19,958 nt of DNA from DATJZH01 sp035499215 (GTDB taxonomy: Bacteria > Actinomycetota > Actinomycetes > Streptosporangiales > Streptosporangiaceae). The stretch spans positions 1-19,958 of the forward strand of contig DATJZH010000296.1 in NCBI GenBank assembly GCA_035499215.1. Direction: 5' to 3'. The notes below the pieces were generated by a model, which worked only from the letters and a program-made list of their open reading frames with translations, had not been told where the DNA came from and did not search any database. Shown here in pieces: positions 1 through 5,223 of the stretch (position 1 is the stretch's first letter; every line of letters begins with the position of its first letter). A program made the position numbers and the translations under genes.

Positions 1-303
1 CGCTGGCGCGTGCGAAGACGGCTATCGGCTTGCTGTCTGCGTGATACGTAGCTGACGTCCGGCAAGAAGCCACATGGTCTACGCCGGGCCTGCCAGTCCT
101 GTCCGTCCGGAGCCGCTGGTTCTCGGCGCGTGCGGTGTCGAGGTCGGCCTCGGCTCGTCCGGCGCGGATACGGAGGGCGGTACGTGCTTCTTCGAATCTT
201 GGCTTTCCTCTGGCTCCGGGTCACTGCAGTGCGCGAAGGCGAGCTTACGCGGCCAGGATCCTCGCCTTATCGCCGTCTGTAATCTGCGCGACCCCACCCT
301 CTG

Positions 304-375
304 CTAGCCGTCCTGGTCCTGCTGGCCGTAGCCGCCGTCGTCCTGCTGGCCGTAGCTTTCGTCTTGCGGGCTCAT
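304..375 (-). CDS. Short ORF, 23 aa, Gly/Tyr/Gln-rich (possible broken gene start)
   Basis: An ATG at 375-373 lies 9 nt downstream of a perfect GGAGG (389-385, minus strand) and opens a 23-codon frame that begins MSPQDES, contains two copies of GYGQQD-like sequence and ends at TAG (306-304). A 17-bp direct repeat, 316-332 and 340-356, encodes the two copies with an 8-codon period. Just past the stop, another frame on the same strand reads ITDGDKARILAA and then stops. The two pieces could therefore be the ends of one small gene joined by a frameshift. No family is recognised. The Shine-Dalgarno and the repeat-encoded peptide support real coding ancestry. The short length and the decayed surroundings argue against a functional gene. 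Confidence 0.25.
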   Translation of the reverse strand: MSPQDESYGQQDDGGYGQQDQDG

Positions 376-541
376 CCGAATCGACCTCCAGGCAATTGGG
401 TCTGCGAACGTTGCAACGCATACCCTTACCCCACTTGCCCAAATCCCGTTCTTACGGGAGAAATGTCCAACGGTCGCCCTGCTCGACTATCGAATGCCGG
501 GCCCGCAGCTTGCCGTCAGCAGGCAGCCCTGACCTCCTACC

Positions 542-870
542 GCACCGACCCCGGCCATGGTCCCGGTGCTGCAGCAGATGCCGGGGAATGGCATCCCGCT
601 CGGCGAAGTACTGGCTGACTCCGGGTACGCGCACCGCGCTGCCGAGGGCTGGGCCGTGCCGCTGCGCACCGCCGGCGCCCGGCTCATCCAGCTCATCCAG
701 GACCTCACCCGCACGACCTCAGCCCCTGGAGCCCCTGGGGCACTCACGCCGGCGCGGCCATCGCGAACGGCAACCTGTACTGCCCGGCAACCCCCCGCCT
801 GCTGCTGGAACTCGGGCCGCTGGCCCCGCACCGCCACACCCGAGGAGACGCCGCCCGCGACCGCGCACTT
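542..870 (+). pseudogene. Frameshifted remnant of an actinobacterial transposase-like protein
   Basis: Frame 2 reads EVLADSGYAHR, then WAVPLRTAGARLIQ, then QDL. The similarity then continues in another frame as HPHD, and after a short unusual stretch as GTHAGAAIANGNLYCP and LLLELGPLAP. It then returns to the first frame as ATPEET. I recall this order of motifs (DSGYAHR, QDLHPHD, GTHAGAIIANGNLYCP, LLELGPLAP, ATPEE) from an actinobacterial transposase-like protein family; that is recollection, not a search. The pattern fits a one-base deletion near 703-706 (a missing C in the Leu-His codons) and a compensating insertion near 828-833. No complete N-terminus, C-terminus or terminal inverted repeat is visible. 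Boundaries are approximate. It is almost certainly non-functional. Confidence 0.6.
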
Positions 871-1046
871 GACGCGTCAGCATCACGGCCCTGAGCCCGC
901 AACGCCTTATGCTGGCCCGCGTTCCCCTCGGGCAGCCGCCTTTCCGCCGCCAGCTCCGCCGGGCCCGCAACACGAAACCGGAAACAGGCGTCTTAAAGAT
1001 CATCTAGAGGTCAGGGAAGCTGCATCTGACCTGCGGTTATGGGGAG

Positions 1047-1120
1047 CGCGCCTGGAGGGACTCGAACCCCCGGCCGGCTGCTTAGAAGGCAGCTGCTCTA
1101 TCCAGCTGAGCTACAGGCGC
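1047..1120 (-). tRNA. tRNA-Arg (anticodon UCU)
   Basis: Read on the minus strand, this 74-nt stretch folds as a full cloverleaf. The acceptor GCGCCTG pairs with CAGGCGC and is followed by discriminator G. The D stem is GCTC/GAGC, the anticodon stem GCTGC/GCAGC, and the T stem GGGGG/CCCTC with loop TTCGAGT. The anticodon loop CTTCTAA (1088-1082) gives anticodon TCT (1086-1084), which reads AGA. CCA is not encoded; the flank reads CTCC. AGA is a rare codon in GC-rich genomes, so this is probably a low-use but essential tRNA. Its 3' end faces the decayed transposase region, the usual geometry for integration at a tRNA gene, but I found no duplicated 3'-end fragment in the window. Promoter elements upstream (above 1120) are not clear. 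Confidence 0.95.
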
Positions 1121-1152
1121 ATAGATGTAATTGTGCACGGTGCAGGTGATGC

Positions 1153-1416
1153 GTGAGCAACGCAGCGTACCGGCTCCCGGCCTACTCCGGCGAACGCTGG
1201 CGCCACGTCGTCCTTGCGGGCTGCTGCCGCCGGGTCGCCACAGAACTGCCGGGCGATGCCGAAGACCGCGAAACAGGCCACACGGATCTGATCGCATCTG
1301 GCCAGCTCGCAGCTGTTGACACGGCCCGCCGGGAAGTTCAGGATTCACATCGGGATTCCGTCTATCTGGCGTCCCGGAGCCCGGTCCCCGACTGCAAGGG
1401 CGGTGAGCCGCAATGA
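1153..1416 (+). CDS. Hypothetical small protein, 87 aa (doubtful)
   Basis: An open frame from GTG 1153 ends in a TGA that overlaps the ATG of the next gene by 4 nt (ATGA, 1413-1416), which is typical of translational coupling. A weak AGGTGA-like site sits just upstream of the GTG. Codon third positions are mostly G or C. The protein is hydrophilic, has two adjacent cysteines near residue 24, no membrane segment and no motif I recognise. The start lies only 33 nt from the 5' end of the divergent tRNA gene, leaving little room for two promoters. It could be a real cistron upstream of the DUF6412 gene or merely an open leader. Confidence 0.3.
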   Translation: MSNAAYRLPAYSGERWRHVVLAGCCRRVATELPGDAEDRETGHTDLIASGQLAAVDTARREVQDSHRDSVYLASRSPVPDCKGGEPQ

Positions 1417-1730
1417 CCGCCTGGCTGACCGCCAGCCTGGCGCAGTTCACGGCCTCATGGCAGTTCGCTAGCCACGTCCTGGCCGGCCATTCCGGATCAG
1501 GGTCTGCCGGGCTGATGGTGCTGGCCGCTGTTGCCCTGACCGGCATGCTCGCCGCGGTCATCGCCCACGGCGGCAGGATCGCCGCCGAAGTCACCGCCCG
1601 CCCGCTGACCGGGCGCGCGATCGCGCTGCAGCGCAAGTCTTGGTGCGCGGTGTTCCAGCGTCAGCTCAATCCCGACGCGCCCGGCCGTGCGCGGCCCAGG
1701 GCTCCGTCGGCTGCCCCGGCGGCCGCCTGA
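1413..1730 (+). CDS. DUF6412 family small membrane protein
   Basis: This 105-aa protein has one clear hydrophobic segment, about residues 33-54 (LMVLAAVALTGMLAAVIAHG). Its C-terminal half contains QLNPDAPGRARPRAP, which fits the 'DPDA-GR-RPRAP' tail I associate with DUF6412 proteins of actinobacteria. Such proteins commonly sit next to a YidC/Oxa1-family gene, as here (188 nt downstream). The start ATG 1413 has a purine-rich AAGGGCGGTGAG upstream (about 1396-1408) and overlaps the stop of the preceding small ORF. The function is unknown. The conserved pairing suggests a role with the insertase, for example a substrate or accessory subunit, but nothing in the sequence proves this. Confidence 0.65.
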   Translation: MTAWLTASLAQFTASWQFASHVLAGHSGSGSAGLMVLAAVALTGMLAAVIAHGGRIAAEVTARPLTGRAIALQRKSWCAVFQRQLNPDAPGRARPRAPSAAPAAA

Positions 1731-1918
1731 CGTTCGGCCTTCTTCCTGGCACGCCCTTCCCGGCCCGGCTCTGCTCGCACGGCTCTCTTGCTGCGACAGT
1801 TCTGCTCGCCGGGCCGCCGCGCGAGCATGCTTGCCCGGTGCCGGGCCTGTCAGTGGCACGGCGCTGCGGCTGCTTCCAGCTGTCATCAGATTCTGGGCCC
1901 GCTGGAGGGGTATCCGTC

Positions 1919-2728
1919 ATGCTTGCTGTTCTGGGCGCCGGAGTCGGCGTCGCGTATCACATTGTCTCTGCTGCCGGCCAGCTGCTCACGCCGCTGGCCG
2001 GCAGCCTCGCCACGGCTGCCGCGATAGTCGCGTTCACGCTGGTCATCCGGCTGCTGCTGCTCCCGCTCAGTTACTATGCCCAGCGGGGCCAGGCCAGCCA
2101 GGCCCGGCTGCTGCCGCAGGTCAGGGTGCTCCAGCAGCGTCATGCCGGGGACCCGGACCGGCTGCGGCGCGAGCTCGCGGCGCTGCGGCAGCGGGAGGGC
2201 ACCGGACTCTTCGCCGGCTGCCTTCCGCTGCTGCTGCAGCTGCCGTTTTTCAGCGTCACGTACCGGCTGTTCGCGTCCAGGTCAGTGGCGGGCCGCCCGA
2301 ACGGCTTGCTCAGGCACAACTTGCTCGGAGCGCCGCTCGGCATGCACTGGCTGACCAGCCCCGGTCCGGTGAGCGCGGACGGGCTGGTTTTCGGTGCCCT
2401 CTTCCTGCTGCTGGCAGTTGTCGGCTGGGCGACGGCACGCGCGGCGCGCTCGCGCCAGCCGGACCAGCCGGCCATGAGCATCGGCGGCGGCCAGGCCGGC
2501 GGCGCGTCGGCCGCGGCGACCCGTTTCGTCGCGAGGATCTTGCCGTATTCCACGATAGTGATCGCCGCCTTCGTGCCGCTGGCCGCAGGTCTGTACCTGC
2601 TCACCACCACGACCTGGACGGTGACCGAGCGCAGGCTTCTGCGCCGCAAGGTCACACAGATCAGCGAGCCGAAACCGCCGCGGCGCGGCCGCGCAACTGC
2701 TGGCCGCAGTTTCGGCGGTTCGGCATGA
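1919..2728 (+). CDS. YidC/Oxa1-family membrane protein insertase (paralog)
   Basis: This 269-aa protein should insert membrane proteins into the cytoplasmic membrane with or without SecYEG. Core segments are visible. TM1 (about 30-50) carries FTLVIRLLLLPLS with Arg44, the buried groove arginine typical of YidC. A charged cytoplasmic helical hairpin follows (55-92), then TM at about 96-117 (GCLPLLLQLPFF), 154-175 and 207-231, and a basic tail RRLLRRK. There is no lipobox. The start was set at ATG 1919, because GGAGGGG lies about 10 nt upstream and the frame further upstream is not YidC-like. The context, behind DUF6412 and away from rnpA/rnpB-jag genes, marks it as the second YidC paralog rather than the housekeeping copy. 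The 188-nt gap upstream leaves room for its own promoter. Confidence 0.85.
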   Translation: MLAVLGAGVGVAYHIVSAAGQLLTPLAGSLATAAAIVAFTLVIRLLLLPLSYYAQRGQASQARLLPQVRVLQQRHAGDPDRLRRELAALRQREGTGLFAGCLPLLLQLPFFSVTYRLFASRSVAGRPNGLLRHNLLGAPLGMHWLTSPGPVSADGLVFGALFLLLAVVGWATARAARSRQPDQPAMSIGGGQAGGASAAATRFVARILPYSTIVIAAFVPLAAGLYLLTTTTWTVTERRLLRRKVTQISEPKPPRRGRATAGRSFGGSA

Positions 2729-2747
2729 TGAAATAAGCAGCTGGCCG

Positions 2748-2771
2748 GCCGGCGGCCGCGAGGCCGCCGGC
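2748..2771. terminator. GC hairpin after yidC paralog
   Basis: A perfect 10-bp stem (2748-2757 with 2762-2771, GCCGGCGGCC/GGCCGCCGGC) is closed by a GCGA (GNRA-type) tetraloop. It lies 20 nt after the insertase stop and 48 nt before the glyA start. There is no T-tract, as is common for terminators in GC-rich actinobacteria. It probably separates the insertase transcript from glyA, though it could also be part of the glyA leader. Confidence 0.6.
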
Positions 2772-2818
2772 GCGGGCTGTCGGCAGTTCCGGGTAGCGTC
2801 GCGACAGTGGAGGTAGAT

Positions 2819-4090
2819 ATGCATCAGCCGTCCTTCCCGCACCTCGCGAGCACTGATCCTGAGATCGCGGGCCTGATCGAGGGCGAGGCACGGCGCGAGT
2901 TCGAGAAGATCCGCCTGATCCCGTCGGAGAACTACGTGTCGCTGGCCGTCCTCGAGGCGTCTGGCACGGTACTGACGAACAAGTATTCGGAAGGTTACCC
3001 GGGGCGCCGCTACTACGAAGGCCAGCAGTTCATCGACCCGATCGAGACGATCGCAATGCAGCGGGCGCAGGCGCTGTTCGGCGTCGACCACGCCAACGTC
3101 CAGCCGTACTCAGGCTCGCCCGCTAACCTGGCCGTCTATCTCGCGTTCGTCCAGCCGGGCGATACCGTGATGGGAATGGCGCTGCCGATGGGCGGGCACC
3201 TGACCCATGGCTGGCCGGTGTCGGCCACCGGGAAGTGGTTTAGGTCCGTGCAGTATGGAGTCCGGGCCGACACCGGCAGGGTGGACCTCGACGAGGTCCG
3301 CGACATGGCCCTCCGGGAGCGCCCGAAGATCATCTTTTGTGGCGGCACGGCTGTACCGCGCACGATAGACTTCCCGGCCTTCGCGCAGATCGCCGCCGAG
3401 GCCGGAGCGGTGCTTGTCGCCGACATTGCGCACATCTGCGGCCTCGTCGCCGGCGGTGCGCACCCGAGCCCCGTCGGGCATGCCCCGGTGATCACGACGA
3501 CCACGCACAAGACCCTCCGCGGGCCGCGCGGTGCGATGATCATGTCCACTGCCGAGCACGCTGCCGCGCTGGACAAGGCGGTATTCCCAGGCTTGCAGGG
3601 CGGCCCGCACAACCACACAACAGCGGCCATCGCGGTAGCGCTGCGGGAGGCGGCCCAGCCGGCGTTCAGCGACTACGTCCACCAGGTGGTAGCCAATGCC
3701 AGGGCGCTCGCCGAGGCGCTGACCGAGCGTGGTTACAGCCTGGTCTCGGGCGGCACAGACAACCACCTCATCCTGCTGGACCTCACGCCGCAGCAGATCG
3801 CCGGCAAGCCGGCAGCCAAGGCGCTGGACCGGGCCGGAATCGAGGTTAATTACAACACGGTGCCGTTCGACCCGCGCAAGCCGTTCGACCCGTCCGGCCT
3901 GCGGATCGGCACGCCGGCCATTACCACCCGCGGCCTGCGCGAGGAGCACATGGCGCAGGTCGCCGCCTGGATGGACGGCGCGATCATCGCCGCGCTGAAA
4001 GACGACGATGAGGTCATCGGACGGATCGTTGCCGAGGTGCGGGAACTGCTGGCGGGATTCCCGATGCCGGGCTGGCAACCGCAAGCCTGA
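2819..4090 (+). CDS. glyA: Serine hydroxymethyltransferase
   Basis: This 423-aa PLP enzyme interconverts serine plus tetrahydrofolate and glycine plus 5,10-methylene-tetrahydrofolate in the cytosol, supplying one-carbon units. Recognised motifs are IRLIPSENYVS near the N-terminus, TNKYSEGYPGRRYYEG, QPYSGSPANLAVY, DIAHICGLVAGG with Asp202 and His205, and the PLP-lysine motif TTTTHKTLRGPRG with Lys231. GLQGGPHNH and LRIGTPAITTRG follow near the C-terminus. Asp, His and Lys sit two residues beyond the E. coli positions (200, 203, 229). The length is normal. The start is ATG 2819 with GGAGGT at 2809-2814; a GTG at 2807 in the same frame is rejected because the Shine-Dalgarno lies downstream of it. 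The gene appears monocistronic, with hairpins on both sides. Confidence 0.97.
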   Translation: MHQPSFPHLASTDPEIAGLIEGEARREFEKIRLIPSENYVSLAVLEASGTVLTNKYSEGYPGRRYYEGQQFIDPIETIAMQRAQALFGVDHANVQPYSGSPANLAVYLAFVQPGDTVMGMALPMGGHLTHGWPVSATGKWFRSVQYGVRADTGRVDLDEVRDMALRERPKIIFCGGTAVPRTIDFPAFAQIAAEAGAVLVADIAHICGLVAGGAHPSPVGHAPVITTTTHKTLRGPRGAMIMSTAEHAAALDKAVFPGLQGGPHNHTTAAIAVALREAAQPAFSDYVHQVVANARALAEALTERGYSLVSGGTDNHLILLDLTPQQIAGKPAAKALDRAGIEVNYNTVPFDPRKPFDPSGLRIGTPAITTRGLREEHMAQVAAWMDGAIIAALKDDDEVIGRIVAEVRELLAGFPMPGWQPQA

Positions 4091-4097
4091 CCCGAGC

Positions 4098-4120
4098 GAC
4101 GCCCGCACGGAACGGGCGTC
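4098..4120 (+). terminator. Terminator-like hairpin after glyA
   Basis: An 8-bp perfect stem, GACGCCCG (4098-4105) with CGGGCGTC (4113-4120), encloses a 7-nt loop, 8 nt after the glyA stop. No T-run follows, as usual in this GC range. It is the most likely end of the glyA transcript. Confidence 0.7.
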
Positions 4121-4196
4121 CCGGCCCTCAGGGCACGACCGGAGTGGCGTGGGCTCTGATCACCCCGTCATTCGCTGATAGTTCCGATCCGCACAG

Positions 4197-4225
4197 TTGC
4201 GACTAGCGTAGAACGAATGTATGTT
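4197..4225 (+). promoter_or_regulatory. Sigma-70-type promoter for the DUF6504 gene
   Basis: TTGCGA (4197-4202), a 17-nt spacer and TATGTT (4220-4225) fit the -35 and -10 elements of a vegetative promoter. The -10 lies inside the candidate LexA box. Transcription would start near 4232, leaving a leader of about 70 nt before the GTG at 4305. Confidence 0.5.
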
Positions 4226-4228
4226 CGA
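4213..4228. promoter_or_regulatory. Candidate LexA (SOS) box
   Basis: ACGAATGTATGTTCGA matches the actinobacterial LexA operator TCGAAC-N4-GTTCGA at 10 of 12 defined bases: the right half-site is perfect and the left carries two changes. It covers the -10 element of the promoter before a DUF6504 gene. In other actinobacteria DUF6504 proteins are often encoded beside imuB/dnaE2-type translesion genes, which are LexA-controlled. LexA should repress by blocking the -10, with release on DNA damage. Confidence 0.6.
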
Positions 4229-4304
4229 TAGTGAGAGTGCTGCCTGCTTCCCCGGGCAGCTGGCAGCCCGATCGGGCGCGCGGCGCGGGAAGAGCAGGCT
4301 GGAA

Positions 4305-4637
4305 GTGAGCAGGGTAGGACCGGAGCCCGTGGGCGTGTGGCTGCGTGACGGCAAGCCAGCCCGTTTTGTCTGGCGCGGCCGGCTGTATACGGTCCTCGCC
4401 GTATTAGACCGGTGGACGGCGAGCCATCCGCGGCCGGTGCCGGGTGCGGCCGGGGACGCGCCCGCGGCAGTCCGGGAATCGCAGTCGTCCCCGCGCCAGG
4501 AGCCGCAGTCGCCCATCGCGCGCGAGTACTGGCGGGTGGAAGCGTCGCCGGGGAAGAACGTTCCGCCGGCCCCTTATGAATTGCGGCATGAGCTTGCGAC
4601 AGACCGGTGGCTGCTGTCGCGCGGCTGGCGGCAATGA
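4305..4637 (+). CDS. DUF6504 family protein, probably DNA-damage inducible
   Basis: This 110-aa soluble protein carries the family blocks GPEPVGVWLRDGKPARFVW, RGRLYTVLAVLDRW, AREYWRVEASPG and YELRHELATDRWLLSRGW, separated by a variable Pro/Ala-rich middle. The frame is open from an ATG at 4221, but that ATG lies within the promoter's -10 and the LexA box, and the first 28 residues do not resemble the family. I therefore chose GTG 4305, preceded by AGAGCAGG 6 nt away. Family members are commonly found next to error-prone polymerase genes, but the biochemical role is unknown. Here it stands alone after glyA, with no imuA/imuB/dnaE2 within the window. Family assignment is fairly sure; function is inference from context. 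Confidence 0.75.
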   Translation: MSRVGPEPVGVWLRDGKPARFVWRGRLYTVLAVLDRWTASHPRPVPGAAGDAPAAVRESQSSPRQEPQSPIAREYWRVEASPGKNVPPAPYELRHELATDRWLLSRGWRQ

Positions 4638-5223
4638 CGATTCGCCAAAGCAGAATGTTATCTGTCGCGGCGAGTCGCGCAGTCGTGGACATCGGCGGCA
4701 GATAATCTAATTTCCCTGAGCACCACGGTCGCGGGACGCCTCTGCTGGCTGCTAAAAAAACCAAACCGGGAATTATGCGGAGTCTGCCGTCATGTTCCCG
4801 CGGCCGCTTGATCCACATGTGCTATCGCATTACCGCGATTTGCGGTGGAGCCGGTGCCGGCGCCCTGTAGGGGACAGGGCGGTAATACGGGGGAGGATAT
4901 CGCTGATCATGTATTTCGGAAACTTAGCTGCATTGTCGGCGTGCCTGGGGCGGCCGCCCCGTCGTCAGTCGGCCGCGTGGGCACTGCCGTGGCCCGCAGC
5001 AAAGAGCGGATCCGGCGCCGCTCGTCGGGCTAGCCGCTGACGTTCCCGGCCCCGCCGAGCCGGCAGGCAACCGGCATCACCTCTTACTGGCGCGATCGTG
5101 CACGTCGGCCTGCAGTACCTAATGCGGTATCCGGCCAGCGGCCTATCCGGCAGGCAGCCGCAGCGCGCCCGACCCAGTCCGGCGATGTCGGCATCCGAGT
5201 CAAATCACGAGGCGGTACTCAGC
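4638..5223. other. Long non-coding or leader stretch with hairpins
   Basis: I see no convincing gene here. There is a short A-run near 4754-4760 and two adjacent hairpins: ACCGC/GCGGT (4832-4836 with 4842-4846) and an 8-bp perfect stem, CGCCCTGT (4861-4868) with ACAGGGCG (4874-4881), with loop AGGGG. A GGGGGAGGA site at about 4888-4898 precedes an ATG at 4909 that opens only about 43 codons without a recognisable product. The frame of the downstream secreted protein is open back to GTG 5098, but no Shine-Dalgarno supports starting there. The stretch may hold the 5' leader of that gene. Confidence 0.4.

Noticed and set aside
1047..1120. Attachment-site duplication at the tRNA-Arg 3' end
   Set aside because: I scanned the window for a second copy of the tRNA 3' segment and found none. 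Any partner site would be outside.
1687..2736. A 349-codon open frame overlapping the YidC paralog
   Set aside because: It is an Arg/Ala/Pro-rich shadow in another frame of the same strand. The YidC frame has family motifs, membrane segments and a ribosome site.
2282..3091. Minus-strand 269-codon frame across the yidC-glyA junction
   Set aside because: It is antisense to two well-supported genes, shows no motif and has shadow-like composition.
3110..4108. Minus-strand 332-codon frame antisense to glyA
   Set aside because: It exists because of GC-rich codon bias; glyA is certain, and the antisense product shows no family features.
4640..5223. Possible c-di-AMP (ydaO-type) riboswitch before a cell-wall-acting secreted protein
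   Set aside because: Such riboswitches often precede wall hydrolases in actinobacteria, and CCGGCAGGCAACCGG near 5060 is faintly similar to the 3' core. The conserved GGGGGA and GGGTGAA elements are missing. A covariance-model search would settle it.
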